Source of the DNA: Caryophanales bacterium UBA743
GTDB taxonomy: Bacteria > Bacillota_I > Bacilli_A > RFN20 > CAG-826
Direction of reading: 5' to 3'
DNA length: 64,000 nucleotides
Assembly: GCA_002297365.1 (NCBI GenBank)
Contig: DBKT01000013.1
Coordinates: forward strand, 124,001-188,000
Positions 27,547-35,151 of this stretch are shown here, piece after piece (the first letter of the stretch is position 1; every line of letters starts with the position of its first letter). The position numbers and the translations under genes were made by a program. Below the pieces are notes generated by a model. That model saw only the letters and a program-made list of their open reading frames with translations, was not told where the DNA came from and searched no databases.

Positions 27547-28554
27547 ATGAGAATTCTGATTCATTTCGATCCAGAGCCTTCTAAAGGTGCTTTCTTGGGG
27601 ACGCGCCTAAGAAAAAACATCAAAGGGGCTCTGGAGCTCCAAAATATCGTGTGGGTTGATTCCATTTATGCGAAAGCGGATATTTGCCATCTACTTTCCC
27701 CTCTTGATGAAGCGCTAGCGAAAGAGGCGAAAGAGGAAGGAATTCCGATTGTGACAAACGCTTTCTATACGGAAGAAGACCCATCCGCCTCCTTCCTTTC
27801 CAGAAATGTTTTAGGGGATTACGTCCTCACCCAAAAAGGGAAAAAACTTCTGGAGATGTCGGATTGCGTCCTTATTCCCAACCTCCAAGCAAAAGAATTT
27901 TTGCAAAAAACCTTTCCCAAAAAGCGTCTTGAGGTTGCGACTCCGGGCGTGAATCCCATTCGTTTTGAAATATTGGATGACGTCGTTAAAAAATCTTTCC
28001 TTTATTACGAACGATTCGGCGAAAACGAAAAATATTTCTTAAGCGTAGGCGCTTATCAGGAAAAAAAGACCTTAGCAAAACTAAAAAGGCTGGCGGAAGC
28101 CGTTCCGGAATGTCGTTTCTTCTTCATTGGAGGGGATTTTGGAAGCAGGGCGTCTCCTTTAAACTCCTTGAATAAGAAAAACCCAAAAAACCTTCATTTC
28201 CTCCCTCTTCTTTCCGATGATTTATATCGTTCGGCTTTGAAAGAGAGCGCTGGCATGCTCTTTTTCGATTCTCTTTTCGGAAAAGAGATGCTCGTTTTGG
28301 AGAGTTTTGCCTGCAAAATTCCGGTGTTTTTATTAAATGCAGCGGAAGAAAAGAAACCCATCAAAGGAATAACACTCCTACCCACGATGGAAAAAAGTGC
28401 GAATATTCTTCCTTCCTTCTCACAAAAGGATTTGGAAGAGACTATAATGACGGGGTATCAGGTCGCGGAAGAAAACGATCTTATGAGACTTGGTTCATCC
28501 CTGAAAACGATATACGAATCGTTGTTATTGAATAAGGAGGGTTCCACAAAATGA
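27547..28554 (+). CDS. GT4-type glycosyltransferase
   Basis: 335 aa. The fold is suggested by an N-terminal Rossmann-like start, a central 'YFLSVGAYQEKKTLAKLKRL' in part with 'CRFFFIGGD', and a C-terminal 'FFDSLFGKEMLVLESFACKIPVFL' in part, which is the GT4 E-x7-E-like donor-binding region. No signal peptide. It begins 5 bp after gyrA and overlaps serS by 4 bp, so it is translated with unrelated housekeeping genes. The sugar acceptor is unknown; a lipid- or wall-linked glycan is possible. Confidence 0.75.
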   Translation: MRILIHFDPEPSKGAFLGTRLRKNIKGALELQNIVWVDSIYAKADICHLLSPLDEALAKEAKEEGIPIVTNAFYTEEDPSASFLSRNVLGDYVLTQKGKKLLEMSDCVLIPNLQAKEFLQKTFPKKRLEVATPGVNPIRFEILDDVVKKSFLYYERFGENEKYFLSVGAYQEKKTLAKLKRLAEAVPECRFFFIGGDFGSRASPLNSLNKKNPKNLHFLPLLSDDLYRSALKESAGMLFFDSLFGKEMLVLESFACKIPVFLLNAAEEKKPIKGITLLPTMEKSANILPSFSQKDLEETIMTGYQVAEENDLMRLGSSLKTIYESLLLNKEGSTK

Positions 28555-29834
28555 TTGACCCAAAATTAATTGAAGCAAAGCCAGAATACGTCAAAGAAGC
28601 CTTGGCGAAAAAACTATGGGATTTCGATCCTGCTCCATTGCTCGCTCTTTTTCAAAAGAGAAGAGAGCTCACGAAAGAGGTTGAAGAGAACAAAGCTCAG
28701 CAAAATCGTCTTTCCAAATCCGTCCCTCAAGTAAAAAAAGAAGGGGGAGACGTCCAAGCGATTTTTAAAGAAGTCAAAGAATTGGCCGCAAAGAATAAAG
28801 GCCATGAAGAAGAGCTCAAAACGGTAGAGAATGAAATTCAATCCCAAATCGAAGTTCTTCCGAATCTCCCAGATCCCGATTTGGTTGGCGGGGGTAAAGA
28901 GAACAACCATCCCATTTATTCTTGGGGCAAGAAACCCACTTTCGATGGTTTCACCCCAAAAGACCATGTCGAGTTGGCTGAATCTCTAGGCTTAATCGAT
29001 TATAAGCGTGCCGCAAAGATTTCTGGAACCGGCTCTTGGATTTATACCGGTTTAGGAGCGCAACTTGAATGGGCGTTGCTGAATTATTTTATCGCCACTC
29101 ATCTTGCGGATGGATATACGATGATTCTCCCGCCTCATTTACTCAATGAAGCGTCTGGCTTCACCGCTGGGCAATTCCCTAAATTTAAGAATGATGTTTT
29201 CTGGCTGGAAGGAACAGACCCTAAGAAATTCCTCCTTCCTACAGCGGAAACCGCATTGGTGAATCTTCACCGCGATGAAGTTCTTTCTGAAGACGACCTT
29301 CCTAAGAAATATTTCGCTTACACTCCTTGCTACCGTCGGGAAGCGGGCTCCTATCGTACCGAGGAAAGAGGCATGATTCGTGGCTACCAATTTGATAAAG
29401 TGGAAATGGTTCAATACACTACGGACACCGGTTCTGATAAAGCCTTCGACGAACTTGTCAAGAAAGCTCAGCATCTTCTTGAAGGTTTGGGACTTTGCTA
29501 TCAGCTTGATAAGCTTGCCGCTGGCGATTGCTCTCATTCTATGGCGAGAACCTATGATATCGAAGTCTGGATTCCATCCATGGGCATCTTCAAAGAGGTC
29601 TCTTCCGTTTCTAATGCCAGGGATTATCAGGCAAGACGCGGCATGATCCGCTATAAAGATAAAGACGGCAAGATGCATTTCTGCCACACCTTAAACGGTT
29701 CTGGCTTAGCAACTTCCCGTGTCTTCCCAGCTATTTTGGAACAAAACCAACAAGCCGATGGCTCTGTCATCATCCCTGAGGTTCTTCGTCCATTTATGGG
29801 CGGTTTGTCTGTTTTGAAACCGATCAAGAAATAA
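28551..29834 (+). CDS. serS: Seryl-tRNA synthetase
   Basis: 427 aa class II synthetase. An N-terminal coiled-coil arm (about 25-105) that binds the tRNA-Ser long arm is followed by class II motif 2 ('CYRREAGSYRTEERGMIRGYQF' in part) and motif 3 ('NGSGLATSRVFPAILE'). AAGGAGG lies upstream, inside the preceding gene. A terminator follows. Confidence 0.97.
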   Translation: MIDPKLIEAKPEYVKEALAKKLWDFDPAPLLALFQKRRELTKEVEENKAQQNRLSKSVPQVKKEGGDVQAIFKEVKELAAKNKGHEEELKTVENEIQSQIEVLPNLPDPDLVGGGKENNHPIYSWGKKPTFDGFTPKDHVELAESLGLIDYKRAAKISGTGSWIYTGLGAQLEWALLNYFIATHLADGYTMILPPHLLNEASGFTAGQFPKFKNDVFWLEGTDPKKFLLPTAETALVNLHRDEVLSEDDLPKKYFAYTPCYRREAGSYRTEERGMIRGYQFDKVEMVQYTTDTGSDKAFDELVKKAQHLLEGLGLCYQLDKLAAGDCSHSMARTYDIEVWIPSMGIFKEVSSVSNARDYQARRGMIRYKDKDGKMHFCHTLNGSGLATSRVFPAILEQNQQADGSVIIPEVLRPFMGGLSVLKPIKK

Positions 29835-29851
29835 CGCAAAACGTTTCTTTG

Positions 29852-29885
29852 AGCCGATTCCTGATATAAGGGGTCGGCTTTTTAA
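29852..29885 (+). terminator. Terminator after serS
   Basis: AGCCGATTCC pairs with GGGGTCGGCT (two G:U pairs) around an 8-nt loop, followed by TTTTT. It ends the dnaA-side plus-strand gene run. Confidence 0.85.
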
Positions 29886-29949
29886 TTAGCGTGGAAAAAC
29901 CCTCATATCTATCGACAACATGTTTATTGAATTTACATACACGGGTCCC

Positions 29950-30453
29950 TTATTTTAAAAAAACCTCAAGATAACTTGAGGCGGCAAACTTCTTTTTTCT
30001 ATAGAAACGATCGGAAGAATCGTAATCGGATGGATCTATGTAATCGTCTTGCTTTTCGTTGAAACGAACTTCTTGAGAATGGTTTTTAGGCTCATCCTTC
30101 ATCGCTCCGTAGATGATGGAAATGATACCTGGAATAGAGGAACCGAAAATGAGAGTTGAAACACCCAAGGCGATCCAGGTGGTTTTACTATAATCCATTG
30201 TCGAGGAGGATTTGCTCAAAAGGACAATATCAAGGATTAATCCAGGAATTAAGTAAACAAACATCACGATAAAAAAGATGCCATATAGATTGAAGATGAA
30301 AGATGCTTGATCGGGAGCGATATCCATATTCAAGAAAATGTCCGGATTGTTTGCACACGATAGAAACAAAATGCCCATTACTAAGTAAAGCAGCATCGAA
30401 ATGGCCAGGAGGGGGATATAGATGATGCTGAGTATCTTGATGGCGTTTTTCAT
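29950..30453 (-). CDS. Membrane protein of unknown function
   Basis: 167 aa with three strong hydrophobic spans (about 5-33, 48-78 and 90-113) and a hydrophilic, Asp/Ser-rich C-terminal tail. No known domain recognised. GAGGAAA precedes the ATG. It starts 16 bp after the S66 peptidase gene. Oddly, the last ten codons are formed by a perfect terminator hairpin, so transcription probably ends at or within the last codons. Confidence 0.7.
   Translation of the reverse strand: MKNAIKILSIIYIPLLAISMLLYLVMGILFLSCANNPDIFLNMDIAPDQASFIFNLYGIFFIVMFVYLIPGLILDIVLLSKSSSTMDYSKTTWIALGVSTLIFGSSIPGIISIIYGAMKDEPKNHSQEVRFNEKQDDYIDPSDYDSSDRFYRKKKFAASSYLEVFLK
29957..29981 (-). terminator. Terminator overlapping the end of the membrane-protein gene
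   Basis: CCTCAAG/CTTGAGG stem with a 4-nt loop followed by seven T on the minus strand. It lies inside the final codons of the gene at 29950-30453. Confidence 0.8.
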
Positions 30454-30469
30454 ATGTTTTTCCTCGCGG

Positions 30470-31507
30470 TTATTTTATTTCACGATATGTGATGTGTATA
30501 TTCTTTTTTTCGTAGGACACTTTCGCGAAAGCCCCGTTCATCATAGGAAGAGAAGGAGCGTAATGCCCTAAATCCACATCAAACAAAATAGGAGCGTTCA
30601 AAGAGGAAAGAACCCCTTTTACGGCATCGAACCGATTTAACGAAAAAGACGTATTGTCCCAGCATAAAGGCCTGCCGATAAGAAAAGCTTTGGCTGAATC
30701 AAACCACCCCGCTTCCTTTAGCTGAAAAAGCGCTCTTCTAATGCCTAACGGTGACAAATCGCATGCTTCGAGATACCAAATGATTCCTTCAGGATGAGCT
30801 ATGATGAAATCTCTCGTCTTATCAAAACGGGTGCCGCAGAGAGTGACCAAGCAATCCAAACATCCGCCTAAAAGAATGCCTTCAATTGGTTCATTCCAAT
30901 TATACGGGGTGATGATTTTCTTGCTCATATAGCGGTATCTTCTCAAAGGAGATATCTCTTTCTTTTTCGTTGGATCAAGTTTCTTCTTGAAATTAGGCTT
31001 ATTCCATTTTGGATATCCATAAAAATCCATCTCTCCCTTCAGCATCCTCAAAGCGTCTAACTGATTTAGCCTAATCGGTCTTTCAAAGAAGGATGGAGCG
31101 TTAGGACCGTATATCGTCATGACATCGCATAACGTCGTTAATGTGTAGGTGAGATGCGTGTTGTCTGAAAATCCCATAAACCATTTTGGCTTGGAGTTCT
31201 TGATTTTAACGAAATCGATATCCGGAAGGATCTCATCCATGAGTTCTCCTCCACCAACAGAAAGGATAAGAGAAGAATCGGAAAGATATGCGTTCATGAA
31301 TTCCTGGGCTCTTTCTTTCGCGGGAGCAGAGGAGACAACCCCATCCTCTCGATGGACGTTTCTTCCTTCCAGAATTTGGAAACCCTCCTTCTTTAAATTC
31401 TTTACCGCGGCATAGTATCTTGTTAGGTAAGGTTCCGTTGTAACCCCAAAAGAAGGGGCGATCATCGCGATTTTGTCGTTTCTCTTTAAAAAATCAGGTC
31501 TTTTCAT
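30470..31507 (-). CDS. S66-family peptidase (LD-carboxypeptidase/MccF-like)
   Basis: 345 aa. The start 'IAMIAPSFGV', the 'GGGELMDEIL' segment, nucleophile Ser in 'FMGFSDNTHL' (about 116), Glu in 'WYLEACDLSP' and the C-terminal 'DVDLGHYAPSLPM' with its His give the Ser-His-Glu set of family S66. Members cut the L,D bond of murein tetrapeptides or detoxify microcin C-like peptides; the length and the 'TIYGP' region fit the MccF side, but this is not certain. AGGGG is only 3 nt from the ATG. It leads a two-gene unit with the membrane protein. Confidence 0.85.
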   Translation of the reverse strand: MKRPDFLKRNDKIAMIAPSFGVTTEPYLTRYYAAVKNLKKEGFQILEGRNVHREDGVVSSAPAKERAQEFMNAYLSDSSLILSVGGGELMDEILPDIDFVKIKNSKPKWFMGFSDNTHLTYTLTTLCDVMTIYGPNAPSFFERPIRLNQLDALRMLKGEMDFYGYPKWNKPNFKKKLDPTKKKEISPLRRYRYMSKKIITPYNWNEPIEGILLGGCLDCLVTLCGTRFDKTRDFIIAHPEGIIWYLEACDLSPLGIRRALFQLKEAGWFDSAKAFLIGRPLCWDNTSFSLNRFDAVKGVLSSLNAPILFDVDLGHYAPSLPMMNGAFAKVSYEKKNIHITYREIK

Positions 31508-31605
31508 ATCCCCTATATTTTATTAAAAATAAAAGGATTTTATACGGATTTTCAGGAAAAAGCGGCTCCTTTAAAAGTCTTCAAGCAAATTAACGTCTAA
31601 CTTGT

Positions 31606-31611
31606 TATAAT
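31606..31611 (+). promoter_or_regulatory. -10 box of the SRP RNA gene
   Basis: A perfect TATAAT ends 5 bp before the first base of the predicted SRP RNA stem. No good -35 box is seen. Confidence 0.5.
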
Positions 31612-31615
31612 AATT

Positions 31616-31699
31616 CCGCCATCGCGAGGAACGCCTTACGAACCTGGTCAGGACCGGAAGGTAGCAGCCATAAGTAAGGATTCCTGTGCGGTGGTTTTT
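31616..31699 (+). ncRNA. ffs: Signal recognition particle RNA, short 4.5S type
   Basis: The conserved domain IV loop GGTCAGGACCGGAAGGTAGC (31657-31676) lies in a long imperfect hairpin. CCGCC...GAGGAA...GCCTTACG on the left pairs with GTAAGGATTCC...GGTGG on the right, then comes TTTTT. At about 80 nt it lacks the Alu domain found in the long SRP RNA of Bacillus. It guides ribosomes making membrane or exported proteins together with Ffh, which is outside the window. Confidence 0.95.
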
Positions 31700-31702
31700 C
31701 TT

Positions 31703-31714
31703 TATAATGGTATT
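31703..31714 (+). promoter_or_regulatory. TATAAT-6 nt-ATG arrangement before tadA
   Basis: TATAAT (31703-31708) is separated from the tadA ATG by 6 nt and there is no Shine-Dalgarno. Transcription would start at or next to the A of ATG, giving a leaderless message. Confidence 0.5.
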
Positions 31715-32164
31715 ATGAGCGACGAAGAATATATGGAAATAGCCTATGAGGAAGCCTTAAAAGGGCTCTCTTTCGATGAGGTTCCCGTTGGTGCCATCAT
31801 CGTAAAAGACGGGAAAATCATCGGCAAAGGCCATAATAGCAGAGAAAGAAATTGCGATATTTCAGGACATGCGGAAATCATGGCGATAAAAGAAGCGGAG
31901 GAAACGTTAGGAAACTGGCGTCTTGATGGGGCGAGCCTTTATGTGACGTTAGAACCATGTCTCATGTGTGCCGGAGCGATTCTTCAAGCGAGGATCCATA
32001 AAGTGGTGATTTCCTCTTTGGATTCTAAAGACGGAGCGATTTTGTCTCATTATTACGTCTATGATTCCCCTTCATCTCACGAGAGGCCTTTGGTTTATCA
32101 AGGGGTGCTTAAGGAGAAATGCGATCTTCTTTTGAAGAATTTCTTTCTGGGATTAAGAAAATAA
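31715..32164 (+). CDS. tadA: tRNA(adenine-34) deaminase TadA
   Basis: 149 aa from the ATG at 31715. An upstream in-frame GTG at 31691 overlaps the SRP RNA and is not credible. TadA makes inosine at the wobble position of tRNA-Arg(ACG). The zinc site is clear: H52-A-E54 and P81-C82-L83-M84-C85. The gene directly follows ffs, as in many Firmicutes. Confidence 0.95.
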   Translation: MSDEEYMEIAYEEALKGLSFDEVPVGAIIVKDGKIIGKGHNSRERNCDISGHAEIMAIKEAEETLGNWRLDGASLYVTLEPCLMCAGAILQARIHKVVISSLDSKDGAILSHYYVYDSPSSHERPLVYQGVLKEKCDLLLKNFFLGLRK

Positions 32165-32265
32165 TCCGATGTTTTCTATACTTTTTGTACCATGTATAAA
32201 AAGTTCTATAAAGTTGCGAATGAATGTGGTCTTTTATGCTAAAATTTTTATGTTTAAAAACGATC

Positions 32266-35151
32266 ATGCTGGACCTTATTCATATTAAAAAAGATTACTA
32301 CGTTGACAAGAAGCCTTTCGCTGCGTTGAAAGACTTAAGCGTTTCTTTTGGCGAAGTGGGATTTGTTGCGATTTTGGGCCCTTCTGGCTGTGGGAAAACA
32401 ACGACTCTCAACATCATAGGTGGCTTAGATCATTACACCAGCGGAGATTTGCTTATAAATGGCAAAACCACGAAAGATTTCAAAGATTCCGATTGGGACG
32501 CCTATCGAAATGAGCAAGTCGGCTTCGTTTTCCAATCCTACAACCTCATCCCTCACCAAAACGTTCTTTCCAATGTCGAAACGACTTTGCTCTTAAATGG
32601 CGTTTCCAGGAAAGAAAGAAAAGAAAGAGCCATGAAAGCCCTTGAGAAAGTGGGGCTTTCTGGAAGCGAGAAAAAGAAGCCGAACCAATTATCCGGCGGG
32701 CAAATGCAGCGCGTCGCTATCGCAAGAGCCATCGTCAATAACCCAAAAATCATCTTGGCGGATGAACCTACCGGCGCCTTAGATTCCGTCACCTCCATTC
32801 AGATCATGGAGATACTAAAAGAAATGAGCAAAACATGTCTTGTGATCATGGTTACTCATAACGCTGAGCTGGCAAGACAATATGCGGAACGCATTATTGA
32901 AATGAAAGATGGAGAAATCATAAAAGACAGCAACCCATTGCCAATCAAAGCGAAATCGGATGGCCAATATTTAGAGAAAAAGAAAACCTCCATGAGTCTT
33001 TTGACTACTTTCAAAAGCTCATTCATGAACATTTGCACAAAGAAAACGAGAACGATATTGACATCCATCGCCTCTTCTATCGGGATTATCGGCGTCGCTT
33101 TGGTTTTGTCTATCACCAACGGCTTTTCCCAATACGTTGACAACCTGGAAACGTCGGTAGCTTCCAGTGTTCCTATCAGCATAAATAAAGTTACCTATTC
33201 CTACACCCCCAACGATCAAAACGATGATTATGCGGAATATCCAAGCGATCAAAAAGTTTTCGTTTACGACGATTCTTCCACCGCAAGCATCGCTCACACC
33301 AACTATTACACAAAAGAATACGTCAAAGAGGTTTTAGACCCTTTGGTAGAGGATGGGTTGGCCCAATCCGTTCTTTTGAATAGGCAAGGATTGAGTTTCA
33401 ATTTGCTTAAAAAGGTGCAATCTTCCGACGGTGAGGTTTCCTACGCCAAAATCAATCAATTCAAATCCGCCTCGGCATCCGGCTCCCTGCTGGATGTCGC
33501 TATCTCTTTGCCAACGACCATTTTCCATGAGCTCTACGGCCAAGAAGAAGGCCTTGGGAAAATGTATGACACCGTTTGCGGAAGATTCCCACAATCCTCC
33601 GATGAGCTCGTTTTGATCACGGATCGTTATAATCGCGTCAAAAAGGACACGTTGGTGAATTTAGGCTTGCTTGCAGAGGGCGATGAAAAAACGGCCAGCA
33701 TTTCTTTCACGGATATTTTAGATAGCGAATACAAAGCCTATTTTCCATCCAAACTTTATCAAAACACTCAAGATTCGGCTTATACCTTAAACGTGTCGGC
33801 TTACGAAAATATCACTCCCTCATATGATTTCGGAAGCGGAAAAGTAACCTACTCCGGAACAAAAACGACGAAAACCATTCATCGATACAAAGGCGTCGAC
33901 GATACGCAAAAAGGCTACAAAGAAGTCTATGAGAATGATGCGAAATACCAACCTAAAATATTAAAAATCGTTGGCGTTTTGCGTCCATCCGAATCCTCAT
34001 ATATCAATTTAATGCCCTCTTCCATCGGTTATTTGACTTCTTTAAAAGACGAATTCGTTAAGGATGTCGAAAATAATTGCCAAGACTTACAAGACGTTTG
34101 CAAAAACGCCTGGTATTTCACTACGAAAAAAGATTCCCAAAAAAATGATTTAGACGGTCTTGGACAACTCGGAGAGGCTATGACTGACGCAGTAAAGACC
34201 TTGCTAAATGCAGACGGGGTGATTGATTCCTCTTTAGCATCGGAAATCGCTTCCTCGATCAATTATGAATATTTCAGCACCCAACAAAGCTTAATCGATG
34301 ATGGAAAACGCATGGTTCCTTATTATTCCGGGTATTTCTCTTCTGCCAAATTAATCGGGGCGGATTATCGCGAAGACCTTGTTGGCAAATTCATCGACGC
34401 TCTCTCCGCTTCCTCTGGGGTTGAGAGAGACGACTTGATTGGCAAATTGCTTTTACGCATTCAAGAACCGTCCTTTTACTCAAACGAATACGAGAATTCC
34501 ACCTATGATATCAAAGACGATTCTATCAATATGGATTTCAACATTTTGGATTTGGTGGCGTATTTCCAATCGTATTCTTTGATCACCTCCATTTTGATTT
34601 TCCCGTCTTCCTTGGCTAATAAAGATATTGTGAAAGCACGGTTAGATGCATGGAATTCTTCTGTTCCTGAATCCCAAAATGTTTATTATACGGACATTAT
34701 GTCTTCTTTTACTTCGTCGTTAGGGACGTTAATTTCCCTTGTTTCCTTGGTTTTCGTTATCTTTGCGTCTATTTCTTTGATTGTTTCTTCTATCATGACC
34801 TCGATTATCACTTACATATCCGTTGTTGAAAGAACGAAAGAAATAGGCGTTATTCGCGCTTGCGGCGCTAGAAAAAGAGATGTTGGCCATTTATTTGAAG
34901 CCGAATGTGTGATGATTGGCACGGTTGCCGGCTTGATTGGCATCGCTGCGACCGTATTGTTGAATATTCCTCTATCTATCGTCATTGACCATATCTATCC
35001 AGGAAACGGCTTGGAGCATATCGCCTCTTTAAATCCGTTACATGCATTGATTCTGTTGCTGTTATCGATACTTCTTGCTTTCCTCTCCGGGCTTATTCCA
35101 GCAAGGATGGGCGCAAGAAAAGACCCTGTTGAAGCTTTAAGGAGCGAATAA
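32266..35151 (+). CDS. ABC transporter fusion: ATPase plus FtsX-type permease
   Basis: 961 aa from the ATG at 32266; ATGs further upstream at 32236 are possible. Residues 1-225 are an ABC ATPase of the MacB/LolD class (Walker A 'GPSGCGKTT' about 38, 'LSGGQMQRVAIARAI', Walker B 'IILADEPTGALD'). A membrane span (about 266-288) is followed by an external domain of about 520 residues, then three spans ending in an FtsX motif ('VVERTKEIGVIRACGARKRDV' in part). This is MacB topology with a much larger outer domain. It probably exports, or works mechanically on, a substrate at the outer face. Its stop overlaps the next gene by 1 bp. Confidence 0.88.
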   Translation: MLDLIHIKKDYYVDKKPFAALKDLSVSFGEVGFVAILGPSGCGKTTTLNIIGGLDHYTSGDLLINGKTTKDFKDSDWDAYRNEQVGFVFQSYNLIPHQNVLSNVETTLLLNGVSRKERKERAMKALEKVGLSGSEKKKPNQLSGGQMQRVAIARAIVNNPKIILADEPTGALDSVTSIQIMEILKEMSKTCLVIMVTHNAELARQYAERIIEMKDGEIIKDSNPLPIKAKSDGQYLEKKKTSMSLLTTFKSSFMNICTKKTRTILTSIASSIGIIGVALVLSITNGFSQYVDNLETSVASSVPISINKVTYSYTPNDQNDDYAEYPSDQKVFVYDDSSTASIAHTNYYTKEYVKEVLDPLVEDGLAQSVLLNRQGLSFNLLKKVQSSDGEVSYAKINQFKSASASGSLLDVAISLPTTIFHELYGQEEGLGKMYDTVCGRFPQSSDELVLITDRYNRVKKDTLVNLGLLAEGDEKTASISFTDILDSEYKAYFPSKLYQNTQDSAYTLNVSAYENITPSYDFGSGKVTYSGTKTTKTIHRYKGVDDTQKGYKEVYENDAKYQPKILKIVGVLRPSESSYINLMPSSIGYLTSLKDEFVKDVENNCQDLQDVCKNAWYFTTKKDSQKNDLDGLGQLGEAMTDAVKTLLNADGVIDSSLASEIASSINYEYFSTQQSLIDDGKRMVPYYSGYFSSAKLIGADYREDLVGKFIDALSASSGVERDDLIGKLLLRIQEPSFYSNEYENSTYDIKDDSINMDFNILDLVAYFQSYSLITSILIFPSSLANKDIVKARLDAWNSSVPESQNVYYTDIMSSFTSSLGTLISLVSLVFVIFASISLIVSSIMTSIITYISVVERTKEIGVIRACGARKRDVGHLFEAECVMIGTVAGLIGIAATVLLNIPLSIVIDHIYPGNGLEHIASLNPLHALILLLLSILLAFLSGLIPARMGARKDPVEALRSE

